A stretch of 64,000 nucleotides of DNA from assembly GCA_009801015.1 (NCBI GenBank), contig VHZZ01000533.1, positions 99,065 to 163,064 on the forward strand. The letters are read 5' to 3'. Shown here piece by piece: positions 12,001 to 23,925 of the stretch (the stretch's first letter is position 1; each line of letters starts with the position of its first letter). The translations under genes were made by a program, and so were the position numbers. Below the pieces are notes generated by a model that was not told the DNA's origin, did not search any database, and saw only the letters and a program-made list of their open reading frames with translations. The DNA is from Silene noctiflora. Lineage: Eukaryota > Streptophyta > Magnoliopsida > Caryophyllales > Caryophyllaceae.

Positions 12001-12515
12001 AGCTTCTTGAGGCTTATAATGCTACTGTGCAGAGTAATGGATCACGGGAAACATTTTGGGATGACGGCAATTTTTATATGAAGGGAGGCAGTAGTTCAAT
12101 AGCCAAAGGGAAGAAGGTGATGAATTCTCAAGAGTCACTGGCAGAGAGTGTCATTAGCACCGTGAGAAGTTTGCAGTCTCAGTTGAAGCCCTCTGAAGAA
12201 GTGGAGGTTTTAGAAAAGGATGGTTACAGGGGAAGTAAAGGGAAGTCAACTATGGCAGACCAGCAATCTCCTTTGCAATCAGCTGGAAGCAAAAATGGTC
12301 AAAGCTCAGTGGATGGGGGTGGGGCAAAGACTCAGAAAAAGAAGACATCAAAGTTTCACAGACTGCGACTGGGAGATAACTCCCCCGCAGCTACTTTAGA
12401 TGTTAGGAATTCCAATACCGATGCCACTTCAGATGAGGCCATGAACCCATCTAAAGGGGCATCTACTCGCAGCGTATGGAGTGGTGGAGGTGGGCAGAGA
12501 CTGTTTACAAAGTGA
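9094..12515 (+). CDS. RING/C2H2 E3 ubiquitin ligase, HEL2/ZNF598 homologue
   Basis: Predicted ribosome quality-control ubiquitin ligase that marks collided ribosomes; the role is known for yeast Hel2 and human ZNF598 and inferred here. Exons: 9094-9261, 9342-9638, 9744-9952, 10047-10095, 10198-10287, 10546-10608 and 10827-12515, giving 854 residues. The N-terminal RING is CAVC..CGHRDVCSTC..CCIC (residues 5-46). It is followed by several Cys/His zinc-finger segments (CSVCDQD, FMCDLCLEG, PICDFCRTSFYGENELYNH, FTCHFC, HHLCEDEECL) and the family block GGRMSRSKRNAVLQIP. The long last exon is low-complexity: a Pro/Ala repeat zone (about residues 430-500), a conserved helical stretch (RMRAALEYDEGKYNAFKGIS, QFDLTHLVPDLARLLPD) and a basic tail. 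Intron 4 uses a GC donor. The ATG at 9094 gives a RING at residue 5, as in the family. Confidence 0.93.
10096..10197 (+). other. GC-AG intron in the HEL2-like gene
   Basis: The exon ending ..GACCTTGAG is followed by GCAAGG, and the next exon begins AATCATTTTCGT after GGTTACAG. Only a GC donor at 10096 joins DYDDLE to NHFRHVHHLCEDE in phase, and both blocks are conserved in the family. Confidence 0.82.
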
Positions 12516-13663
12516 TGATAGTTTTGCCTATGCCTTTTGAGGCGCTATTATTCAGTCTGGATTGATATCATTTTTCATGCCATGAGATGCTTTTTTGGAT
12601 ATTGTGCATCATGTTGTGTTTTGGTGACAAGCTTAATTTTGCCTTGTTTTAGCCGAGGGCGAGGTCAAGTTTATTACGTAGTATGATATGATACAAGTGT
12701 ATACATGAGAAAATAATGCTTGCTGTAAGACAGTATGATTGTTAACCTTTGTTTATGACTGATCGGAATGCTTTGTTATGTTTTTTTACCCCGAAAATTT
12801 GACTAGTGTCCTGAAATTGCAGGACAATAAGCTGCATTTCTCCACATATTTTGCAAGATTGGGGATTAGAATACCTGTTTGTTTTTGCCCTGCCTGTCCC
12901 GAAACTCTAGAGCACAAGAAAGTGTTGTTTTTTTCTTTACGTGATATCATCCTCTCCTCTTCTAACTTCAGTAGTGACTCTCAGCCAAGATTCTGTGATC
13001 CTGTCAGTTTGTGCCGTTAAATAGTTTTAATTGGGTTGGTAAACTATGTTTTCACCCATAACAATTATCGCCATTGGTGTTATACCTTCATCCATAACAA
13101 TTATCGCCCAAATCCTTGGAAGTCTTCATCAATCCCCACCAGCAGTCAGACATGAGGAGAAATAAGCAATAGGAGGGGATTAAACTTCCTCTTAGGTCGG
13201 TCAATTGAGCCCTGGATCAGCGTCTCCATGAAACCGAACAGGAGAATAAGTAATAGACTTCCGGAAGAGCCAATGATGTTTTGTAAAAATGAGGGGTACC
13301 GTGTAAAATTTTGAAAAAACAGGAGAATACACGTCTAAAAACTCAAATGTATTTTGGATATTGAAATGGTTATGCTTGTTGATGATTATTGCTAGTATAA
13401 GCTTCAACACAGTCTTATGATTGATTACCAAATTTCAACTTTGATTCAGTGATTTGCATCAGCATCGGAAACAGACTTAGCAGAAACAGCAAAGTATAAC
13501 GGGAGTTTATGTCATTAATTTACAGAGTATGTTTATGTTCTCGGAATTTACAACACTAACTTAAGATGACCTGCAACTTTATGCCCAAGTGAAATAGCAA
13601 CAGCATGATAAAGGAACTTGGAGGGATATCCGTTCAGACTCAATGAAGGAACTATTTACTGAT
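12516..13663. other. Convergent 3' regions of HEL2-like and ATG8 genes
   Basis: About 1.1 kb without recognisable coding sequence. It includes a local duplication of 'CCATAACAATTATCGCC' near 13056 and 13091. Confidence 0.55.
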
Positions 13664-14764
13664 TTACATCCTCGGCGCAGCTCCACCAAAGGTCTTTTCA
13701 GTGCTATAACATATATACAGAAATCCATCTTCATCCTTGCATGATTCATACACAGAGTCCATCAAACTAGCTGCACGAACATGAATTAATTGAGAATGTT
13801 GGCTTTTAAAAACTTTACATAAATTGAGAATGTTGGCTTTTATATATTGTCCTTACATGTTGGAGGCAATGTATCCTTGACAAATATAAAAAGAGCCTTG
13901 CCCGGAGTGAGCTGAAGCCTGGTGCTTAATATGTGATTGAATGCCCCAACAGACATGTCTCTAGGTACTAAAAACCTGGATGAAGGGCACAGTGAGAAGA
14001 CAAATTGCAGGCACAATCACACAAGCGTTATCTTCAAATGAAATGGTATTCAATCCAATTGTTCCATCCTAACAAATATTGATGGGCGAAGTATTATACT
14101 TGAGCATGCCCTTTAGGCTTTAGGGGATGAAATCAGAGCTCTCGGACACAAGCATGAACAGAAGATTATAAAAACTGTCTAGACTCTAGAGCTGTTGTAT
14201 AGGCTAATTGTTGGTATAAGACAAGTCAAGGAACGAACAAAGAAGCATGTTTATGAAAATTCATTTGATTTTGAATTTGTTCCTTGTTTGAGCCAAGATA
14301 AAAGTTTGGGTAAGTTGTGCAGAAAGTATCCAATGAATGAATGAATGAATGATTCTAAATTTGTATAGCTGGTGTTGGGAATATCTAAGTAAGCACAAAC
14401 AAAGGTTGATACCGACTTTTTCTTCTCAATTGCAGGAAGGTCGCTTCTTGAATACTTTTCAGCGATCACCTGAACATCAATTATCGCAACTAAAATTGCA
14501 GTGGGAATTCAATATAATTCAATTTGAAATCTTCAACAGTTTATGAAAATAATGGAATCATGATCAATAGAAAAATATTACTAACAGGAAGACGGTCAGG
14601 ATACTTGGCAAGCATATCAGTAGATTCATGGCACCTTTGATCTGCAAAATCAACCATTAACAATCACAATTCAGTGATTCACAACACAAACAAAAAGGTA
14701 AGAAAGGCAGTTGATATTACATACCGTAACTGAATTCTTCCTTGAAACCTTTAATCTTCCCCAT
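13664..14764 (-). CDS. ATG8: Autophagy-related ubiquitin-like protein ATG8, clade II (ATG8h/i type)
   Basis: Ubiquitin-fold protein conjugated to phosphatidylethanolamine on autophagosome membranes. Minus-strand exons: 14764-14725, 14641-14586, 14469-14417, 13975-13857 and 13770-13664; phases close to 124 residues. Family blocks are clear: [81 protein letters not shown] and [20 protein letters not shown] is the plant clade II (ATG8h/i) form rather than the DIDKKKYLVPADLTVG form. Six residues (GAAPRM) follow the conserved glycine at 118, so ATG4 cleavage would be needed. The donor at 14416 is GTCGGT, forced by the IEKKKFLVP junction. Confidence 0.93.
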
Positions 14765-15538
14765 CTTTCTCTTTCTCTTTTCCTGCTTCTCCCTCTCAAT
14801 ACGTTTCCTCTTCAATACCAAACTTATAATTATGAAATTTTTGGAGATTGACAAGTCCGTCAAAAGGTAAACTCCTTTTTATTTTCTCAAATTTATTACG
14901 TTTTCTTTTTGTCCTACTTAATTCTTTAAATCTATTTGAAATCTTCAACATAGATTCCGTCAGTCAACTAACGGATATTGACTTTTTTTAAAGGGAAATA
15001 GACATTTGGTACCATACCACATATACATAGTAAATATTAGGCACTTTTGGGTAAAAAAAAAATATTAGGTACTTGGTACAAAAATCCCATAAATTAATAA
15101 TACAAAAACTAGTGTAAATTTGGTATAAGTTTGTGGTGGTTTATACAGTAGTTGATAGTAGTAGTAGTATGTTATGAAGAGGACAACAGCATGTGCGGCA
15201 GACAGTTGAAAACAAGTTCCTTAAATTATTAGCACATGCTACCATTAAGCTTGTTCTCTCTTGGTAGAAACATACAGTATGCAGTAGGCATTGCCCACAT
15301 TCACATGGGTTCCTTGTTCTTATAATAAATGCATTGTCCTCTTCACATTCTTGATACACATTTACAATACATAGTGTCACAGCCAGCCACTGACCACTGC
15401 TGTTTCTTTTTTTATACACTATCAGTCAAGTCGTATATACATCGACTTGCTTAATATATTCTTCTCTGTTCGTTTAACTTCAATTACATTACACATAGAA
15501 TTGCAAATACATCTACTATTATGTCGGATTTACCCACT
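14765..15538. other. Intergenic region between ATG8 and SPL
   Basis: Both neighbours are transcribed leftward, so this holds the ATG8 promoter and the SPL 3' region. No coding sequence or repeat was recognised. Confidence 0.5.
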
Positions 15539-18500
15539 TTAGCTGGACCCATAATTCAGTGACTCCCAACGGAACGGCTGGAATAGACACACAACCGTAG
15601 GCATACTCTTGAACAACAGTGCCACGCACACGCACACTGCCGCTACTGCAACCATCGACAGCATTGCAGGCCTGTACACCATTGACGTACGTGCATTTCC
15701 ATAATACCCCATCTTCCTATCACATTGTTTGCATGTTGCCAGTGACCCAATCGCAAACCTACCGCCCCCTTCTTGCTTCTCCACTTTATCCACCTGGGGA
15801 CTCTCTCCTCGGATGTCTATTACCACCTGCCCCTCCCCTGCCCTCGCGCTGCGTTTCAGTTTCCTCTGGACCAGATGGATGTATGAATAGTGGCCTCGTA
15901 AACGTGCATAATCCTCTGGGGTGGCCCCCGTGCTATCCCTTGCATTTTTCCATGCTTCAACCCCAATCTGTGGACACAACCACAGTCAGAAAATCCAGTC
16001 AACCGAATGTAAAATGCAAACAAAGGAAGCACACTATACTATACCTTTCTAGGATCATCGGTCAAAGCGTCCAAAATTTTCTCAGACCCATCCCTACCAG
16101 CAGCAACATGCAGTGGTGTCAACCCACCAGGTCCCTGGGCATCAGGCGTAAACAAATAGTCTCCATCATTGGTTGATCGCAACTCTTCTGCACAAGTTGT
16201 AGGTACATATCCAACCAGAAGCTCCACCATAGACCTGCAATTTCTACGTACAGCTCTATGAAGGAGACTCATCTCGGACAATGCAGCATTCAAGGAAGGG
16301 TGGTCTCTGAACCCTACACTTCCAGTCATCCAAACGTCTAATAGTTTCTTAACCACCGCACACCAATCATGATCCATAGAGAAGTCCATCAGCCATCTAA
16401 ACCTTTTAAAAACAAATGCGGCAGTGTTGGGATCTAGGTGTCCCAATCGAGATTTCGATTGGATTCTGTGAAGTAACCATCCCATCTCATGTAAGAAATC
16501 CATGGCTTGACGCCTAGCCACTGAGTTTTCGTTGAATTCATACATATCTTCAGTATTCTCCTTCAATTCAAAGACACTTTCTAGCTTGCGTATATCAGAG
16601 CATACATCCTGTTCTGCGACAATGAAAGGGAAGAAACTACTGCTGAGGCCATGATCTTCAACCTGGATAGTTAAAAGTGAGCGCCCGTCAGTGCGTCAAC
16701 TTTCACAAGATATTGATAAGTTCGAATAGGATTGCCCTAGAAGTTCAGTGATTTCATCTACAACAACTCTCCCCGAGGATAATATATTAAAAGGATAGAA
16801 GAGGGGCAGAAAACGAGAGGGGAGATAAAAACAAATGTACCGGCTGGTTTCAAATAACATGGGCGACACCTCCTTAGCGTTCTTAAAACAATATCGTCTA
16901 AGACAACAAAACATCTGAGCTTTAGTCCTCAAAGGATTTGGAGTCGGCTAACAATGAATCATTCAACCGACTTCACCTAAAAAGGTCAGAAAATAAAACC
17001 AAATGACCTGGTAACTCTAAACCTATATGAGACGGCTGGTCCTCCTATAAGACTCGATGAACTTGTAAGGAGACATCCTGAACTGAACCAGGAAACGGAA
17101 CCAAAAACTTGTCTGCCGCTGTATAAGATCAAGGGTCGTCCGAAAATATTTATTTTCTTAATTACCAACTTGCTCTTTCCCAATAATTCTTTGATTTCAC
17201 ATGTTTACACATGACTGATAATTCCAGAATTTAGGCTTAACCAAAACTTATTTTTACTGAATGATCTTGAAATGTCTAAAATCGTAAAACTTCCATTAGA
17301 GCAAGTGATACCTCGATAAAACCTCTGCCAACGACGTTGGGTATGGGACATGTTAAATTGGCATTCTCAATATCATCTTCGTCCTCACAGTCACCATCCT
17401 CACCAACGTCTTGACTTGGCTCTTGATCAAGATATTTTCCTTCTAGTGCACAGAGTAATCTGAAAAAAGTCATGGAGGAAAAATAATGATACCCTTTAGT
17501 TCTGTTAAGGTTGCAGGCTCTTGCAGCACAAGGTAAGCACAAAGCCCTAAATCTAATGAAGCACGTGCATAACATACCTTGTCCCTGAACGAGAGAGGCT
17601 GCAACCTGTAACATGAAATTGTGCTTGTTCACCGGCAGATACTGCTAAAGGTACGACACTCAATATCCTACAGCACTTGCTACTCTCAAGAGATAATGAC
17701 TTATCCAAGAGGACCTGGCCTGGAAAAACACACATTTTAAAAGAAATGAGTAGACTTCAACAAACAAACTATTGATAAGCAGGAAAAGGAGTGTGGTGAA
17801 GACAGCTAACCATCATGGACGAATGCAATTTGATTTTGCACCCGAACAAATACCCATCCAGTAGTCCAAAAGGAGTCATCAGTGTCCAATAGTCGAGTTA
17901 AGCAGGATGAAAGATCCGAGCACATCTAGATACAGTAGTCAAGGAACTAAGTTACTACACAGTATTATCCTACAAATTGTAGTAACATACGGTTGACAAA
18001 GACGTTATACCTCCTCCCACATGGAGTCCGCTAAGCGAAGATAGACAGTCAGAATTATACAGCCAGGCCTGATGTAGCTCTCGACATCAGTAGGAGTATG
18101 GGCCAGCCAGTCAAGGATCTGCAGAATTGTAAATTCTAGATATCAGCACCTGTGTCAGTGTTTGTGTAGACATCAGTCATTGAACTTTACAACTTGTAGT
18201 CCTTGATACCTGTCCGCGAAGCACCATAGGGAACTCACTAGGTTCTTTACCAAATAGCTTGAAAACAATTCGATCAGTACGGCTCTGCAAAGGTAACACG
18301 TATAAAAAGAAAGCTTATAGTTTCACATAAACATGGGAATAGCAATACACGTAGAAGGGAAATGGGAGCTACCTGTGCTTCTTCACTAGAACTAGAAGGT
18401 GACTGGCCAGAAGCGGAATCAGAATTCTGAGGTGGACTTGAGTTGTGTGAATCATGAGGTCCCCATGGAGGGTAACCAGTAGAACCACTAGCATTGTTGT

Positions 18501-20100
18501 GAGTAACTGGTGATCTCTCCAAATCGTCCATTCCATCATCGGAATCAACGTAAATGTCGTTGAGGTCGAAATTATTCATCTTTTTGCGGCCTTCAGTGGT
18601 GTTCGAATAAGCAGCGGGAGGACTTTGGTTAATAGGGAACAAGCTTCGGGGACTTTGAGGAGAGGCAGTCTGCAATTCCAGACCCCTCTTATCAACTCTC
18701 TCTCTTGGAATTTCCGAATCCAGCAAAACTCCAGAAATGGGTTTCCCCTTGTGCACCCCAGACGGGTTAGCAAGGCTAGTTAAAAGCTGAGCAACTAGGT
18801 CAGGATGGGTAGGCTGGCCAGACTTGTTATTAGCTGGACAACACAGTGTGTGACAGAATAAACAAGAAGAATGAGAGCAAAGTGTAAGCAGACATCAATT
18901 TCAACCATTTAAATTGGAATACAGTCAATTTATTTATGTAAAATATCAAGTCAAGTGTGTCTGATCAACTAATCTCAGTCGTGTCTTATGTTTTTTAGTT
19001 GTTTGTTTGGTTTTTTCAAAGAACAAAGAAAAATAGCAATGCACTTGAATGGAGGGAATAGGGATGTGATGATTTGGAAGAATCAGTTGTACAATACAAA
19101 ATAAAAAATTGAAGGATCGGGATGTTGTGCCGAAGAAATTAAGCACCCATTTACATTGCTAATGTTAACTTTTGAAGTAACAGAAACATGTGAAGTAAAT
19201 ATCATGTAATTTTATACGAATTGTCTTTGTTGTACCGGTGTATACAAAAAATGTAGTGAGAAATTAGAATTGATGATTAGTATGATAAAGGAGTATGAGA
19301 AATTGAGAATGCAGGAGTTATAACGGATTTGTATGATGTTGAGCATAAAACATATGGAGTAATGAAAAGTAAATGTATATAATAAAAAAAATGGGAAGAC
19401 AAGAGCATGATGAAACATACAGTGGATGTTGGAGAGTATGTTGAGCAAGCTAATTAAGACAAGGTTGTTGGTGTGGGGGTCACTGATGGGGGTTCCAGTG
19501 GGAGGAGGAGGAGGCTGTGTTTTTCTGCGGCGCTTATTGTGGCCAGCCAAGCGACGCCGACAACTTCGCTTGCCCTGATCAAATTCTTGAAGAAGATGAA
19601 ACCTGATAATAAAGAGGGTAATAAAGTAAGAAAGCAAATAAGTAGAAAGTGAAGGGGAAAAAAGAAGTTGGGAAAAAAGAGGACCTGCTACACTGCTGGC
19701 AAAAACGTTGAAGGACATTATTGACAAGAGCATGAGTGGATTTGGAATGGATCTGACAGACCTTGTGACGGCGGTGATAGTCTTTGGCTTTGGAGAGATC
19801 AGCCACACAATTCTCAACCTGACACACTGAAATAACAGCGGCAGTAAGCTTAGTAGGAATAGGATTGGGGGTGGAAAGACCAAGGTTGAAAGGCAAGGCA
19901 GGTTGAGGTTGAGGTTGATGCTGAAAGCAGTCATCTTCATCATTATCCAGCTGCTGAATGAGTCTCCTTTTAGTGGCATCTTCATGTGATGAGCAGGTGG
20001 ATGATGAAGATGAAGCTATAAACAAGTCACCATCCCATCTCCACTCATTCAAATCCCATTCTAACACTCTCTTCCCCGACCCCCGAACTTCCATCTCCAT
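15539..20100 (-). CDS. Squamosa promoter-binding-like transcription factor, SPL1/SPL12 type
   Basis: Transcription factor binding GTAC cores. Minus-strand exons: 20100-19685, 19602-19421, 18833-18373, 18284-18210, 18118-18011, 17925-17811, 17719-17578, 17459-17312, 16662-16045 and 15967-15539, giving 897 residues. The SBP domain (about 93-168) has both zinc sites (C93, C98, C115, H118 and C134, C137, H141, C153) and the bipartite nuclear signal [17 protein letters not shown]; its intron sits after the FCQQCSR block as is usual. The rest matches the long SPL subclass: acidic linker ([10 protein letters not shown]), [11 protein letters not shown] block, ankyrin-like repeats ([29 protein letters not shown]) and a hydrophobic C-terminal segment ([19 protein letters not shown]) that could anchor in a membrane. 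I saw no miR156 target, as expected for this subclass. An intron (16663-17311) holds a SINE-like scrap. Confidence 0.95.
16890..16990. repeat. SINE-like fragment in SPL intron
   Basis: GGATTTGGAGTCGGCTAACA..GAATCATTC resembles the plant SINE 'Angio-domain' style word GGATTTGGGGTCGGCTACAT, and a related stretch recurs at about 61300-61365. Recognition is from memory of the motif only; ends were not found. Confidence 0.35.
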
Positions 20101-21624
20101 TCTTAACCCAAACTGAAAAGGGAATACACAACAGCAGCAGCTGCTTACTTAATTCCAGGAGATTCCTGAATTCAATAAAATTAAACAATTAGCAGAGAAA
20201 GGTCAAAGGAATATTATTATTATTATAATTATAATAAAAATAAGAGAAGAAAGAGGAAAATAAAGGATGGGCACAATAGAAGCCAATTGTCCAAGATTTG
20301 CAGGGAGAGTCTAACAGATAGATACAAGTATGGAAAGTGAAACAGAAAGTTAGAAGAGGTGGGTTGGGTGACTCTGTACTCTGCTTTATCAATTCATAGA
20401 CCTACTTGTCTCCCCTGTCTTTAGGATTCTTCTTTTTTTAACTGCCGTAATAACTAACTACTCTACTCTACTCTACTCTACTGCCAGTGGCCAAACCCAT
20501 GCACATAATCATGTGCACCCAACTCTTTATTGTTAGAGTAAGACTTTTGTATAACGGTTTTATAATATTATATTGTAAAATCATATAAAAAAGACTTTAA
20601 TAACCTTATTATGAAAAATGGTGATTAATTTAGTCGAAGGTTTTACTTAGATAATCACTCGATTTTACAATAATACTTGTGTAAAAAAGCTTTATATAAA
20701 ACTGTCTTTTTTTACCATTTCTCCCAAGGATGGCAACGGGTTGGCTTTGGATTGGGTCCTATAAGACTCGGACCCGCCACATTCACCTTAGACCCAACCC
20801 CACATAAACCAGCAACTCCATAAGGGTCCAAAATCAGCAAACCCAAACCCATACCCGCTGGATCTGGGTCAGGTCTATGTCTACCGACAAGTCCAAAATT
20901 CATTAAAATTGTCCATTCATTTAGGCAAATTCACAGCACACAAATTTACCGAGGCTTGATGGAGGAGTACAACAACATTTGAGTCAGCGTAGAGCATGAA
21001 ATTAAAGCAAGTTCTATTAAATTAAATACAGGTAAAAACAAACAATTGAAATGACTTTTCCCAGTAGACGAGGTCGAAAATTAAAATTGGAGATTAAGAA
21101 TGAATGAATCAATCATTAGTATAGTAACCTACAATAAATTGACAATTATATACTGATTAAGAATGATAGAATATAAGAATAAAGCATAAAACCTTAAAAT
21201 CTTATTTTGCAACAGAAAGCAGTCGTCGAACTTGACACACTGTCCGTCGTTGGCTGATAGTGCTTTGGGTTTATCAGTTTATCTGGGTTTATGCGTATCA
21301 TTTATGAGTCAGGGAAGAAGAATACTTGGATATTTGGATATTTGTCTTACACTACAACTTAGTTACGAATTGTGTTTGATCATTTTTTATTAAGGGTCTA
21401 CGGGTCGGGGTCTGAGTTTCGCGACTCTCATCGCGTCCGAGAACCAAATTAGGATGAAATGGTAACCAAGGTTCAAGGTCGATAATTTTGTTAAATTTCA
21501 TAATCATATACCAATATACTTCATTAATTGACTTTGATTAGGCTTTTCGATAATGATTACTCCCTCCACAAAACTATGTTCACCTCATTTCAATTAAATA
21601 TACCTCATATATATATTAGAGAAA
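20101..21624. other. Intergenic region upstream of SPL
   Basis: Contains the SPL leader and promoter, a possible foldback MITE (20532-20716), a GC-richer stretch at 20725-20890 of the dispersed plant 'GGATGGCAACGGGTTGG ... GGGTCC' type, and a Stowaway-like end (TACTCCCTCC at about 21557). No gene. Confidence 0.5.
20532..20716. repeat. Possible foldback MITE
   Basis: A left arm beginning AAGACTTTTGTATAACGG.. and the reverse complement of the right arm beginning AAGACAGTTTTATATAA.. are similar and both end in ..TATTGTAAAA around an AT-rich centre. Pairing is imperfect. Confidence 0.4.
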
Positions 21625-22372
21625 CTAGTTTAGATCTCGCGCAATGAATGCGCGGTAATTATAGAGTTTTTATTTTTATATTACTTAATCATGCTAATTA
21701 ACGTCTCATTAATTTTTCATATTTCACAGTCATTACATTTTGATATGAGGGAAAAAAATGAACTATATAATTATTCAAGAAAACCGAGTAAAATTGAACT
21801 GTAAAATAATACTGGTATCTCATTAATTATTCATTTTTCTCGTTATTGTATTTTGTCGAGCAAAAAAAAAAAAAAAAACTGAAAATTAATCCAAGAGATT
21901 GTATAATATACTAAAATGTATTTTTTTTAAAAGTATTTTTATACTACTTAGCTAATAATTCTAATTTATAACTTCTCTCAATTTTTTTGTTATGGAAGTA
22001 ATCAAAAGGATTTATAGTTTTTTTTTTTATACATAGTATGCAGAGTATGAGTAAAGTCATTCTCAAGTAATAGCGTCAATAAAAGATTTAATAATTTATA
22101 GGTTTATATTATTTATATTTTAATTAAAATATTATAGCTTAGTGTTTAGTGAAAATTATATAATTTCATGAAAAGATTAATTTAATTTAAATGAAAAGAA
22201 TTATACATGAAATACATTATAATTATTAATTTCCTTATTTAGTTAATACAATTAAATTATCAATAACTTTCTTATTTAAAAAAATGTTTTTTTGGGAAAA
22301 AATTTGTGAGTTCACCTATTCTCTTATTCCCTCCTATTCAGCCTATAGTTCTCATTTCTCTAATATATGTGA
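21625..22372 (-). mobile_element. Non-autonomous Helitron-like element (3' end clear, 5' end tentative)
   Basis: Read on the minus strand, the 3' end shows the GC-rich hairpin CCGCGCATTCATTGCGCG, then AGATCTAAA and the terminal CTAG, with T in the flank: the Helitron 3' signature. The interior is AT-rich without coding sequence and matches the elements at 51815-52390 and the 3' end at 62833. The 5' end is placed near 22372 (TCACATATATTAG) but lacks the expected preceding A, so it is uncertain. Confidence 0.65.
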
Positions 22373-22442
22373 GTAGTATTATAATGAAAGGGGAACTATA
22401 GGCTGAATAGGAGGGAGTAGTAAATAGGGAATGGGGCGAACA
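22315..22442. repeat. Inverted repeat of about 45 bp per arm
   Basis: TCCCTCCTATTCAGCCTATAG (left, about 22338-22358) recurs inverted as CTATAGGCTGAATAGGAGGGA (about 22397-22417), and similarity continues outward to the GTTC(A/G)CC words. The centre is about 35 bp. It lies at the presumed 5' end of the Helitron-like element. Confidence 0.7.
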
Positions 22443-23925
22443 CTTATGTGCATAGGGATTATTATTAATCGAGGGTATGAGTGATGTCATTAAATTTGTA
22501 TGGCTACTTTTAAGAATAGTCTCGAAATCTCATTAAGTGTTGTTAATGTTAACTATTCATTTATCCCGTTCTTGAACTTTCATAAATTTTTCCCTTGAAA
22601 TAATCATTTTTGTATTGGCTCTTATTTATCATTGAGAACTACTCATATAAATTCAATACACTATTACGTAATAAAAATTACAATAATATTCAAAAATTAC
22701 ATGGCTTCAAGTAAAAGAAATGAAAGAACCACTAATTCAACCAAGGTTATCATCACCTAATTCTTACTTTGAATTATTATCTCAATATTACACACCAAAG
22801 TATAACTACGAAAATATTAATTTCTATATTGGGGAGGAATAATTCACAAACACGGTATATATTGTGTCATTGATTTGTTTACTTGTACAAGCTCTTCTTT
22901 TTTTGGTATACAACCATTCAATGAAGGGTAAGGACTAAGTAAGGACTTCATGGATTAAGTTTTATTTTTTACGAGTATTTCTTACTTCGTAATTTTTTTA
23001 TTTTATTTTTAACTGTGCTTAGAAAGTTTAATAAACCTTTTAGGGTCTGCTTTTGATCGACCTAAGAATTGTTTCACAAAATCATCCATCCTTTTCAGGT
23101 TTATTGGTTTTTTAATGAAAAGTATAAGGTTTTGTCACTTGTTCTGTATTTTAAAGGCGAAATAAACTCAATTATGAGTTGTTGATCTTTATAGTGATTG
23201 ATCATAGAAAAAAGATTATAATTTATTCAAATTGAGTTTGTCATTGATGGCATCGTATACAAATTACGATTGTCCCTATCAATAAGTCTTGGGCATGGTC
23301 TGTCCCTAAAAGTCTCCGAGTTTGTTATCCTTTTATGAAACTTTTTACGGATTTTCTAACATGTGCCCAAGGACACATGTTAATAATTTAATTAGAGAAA
23401 AATTATTGAAAATATATGTAATATGTTGAATCTCATATTTATCATAATTAGTGAAATAATTTTGAAAATATTTCCTACTTAGATTATTAACATGTGTCTT
23501 ATAAAAAACTCAATTTTTTATTAGTAATCATATGTGTCATTTTAATGAAAAATTGGGTAAAATAAAAAGATAGAAAAAGATGATAGAAGTAGGTGGGGTA
23601 GTGTACAATGGGACAAGTAGGTAAATAAGGAGAAGAGGACAGTGGGGGCGTACCGCGTATGGGAAAGGGTAGTATTGACAACCGAAGGTGTGTGGAAGAT
23701 AGTAGAGCGGGAAGTCGTAATGTCGTATAGACCACGATTCAAGGTCAAATAAGTCAAGTAAATAAACTGTAAAAAGGGAAAGGAAAGGGGAGGAGATTTT
23801 TATTATTATTATTATTTATTAAAATAAACTGGAAGAGGAGGAAGAGGAGTTGCAAATCCAGTGCATACTCTGAGATTATTATTATTATTATTATTAGAGG
23901 AAAATAAATAAAAAAAATAAAAAAA
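22443..23925. other. Intergenic AT-rich region upstream of the NYN gene
   Basis: No coding sequence recognised. The (ATT)n tracts near 23801-23816 and 23877-23895 fall in the presumed leader of the NYN gene. Confidence 0.5.

Noticed and set aside
12778-13020. Open frame of about 80 codons downstream of the HEL2-like gene
   Set aside because: Sits in a convergent 3' region, has no recognisable domain and no neighbouring exons.
20712-20903. Minus-strand open frame of 63 codons rich in Pro/Asp/Gly
   Set aside because: Composition comes from the degenerate GGGTCC/GACCC repeat common in plant intergenic DNA, not from coding constraint.
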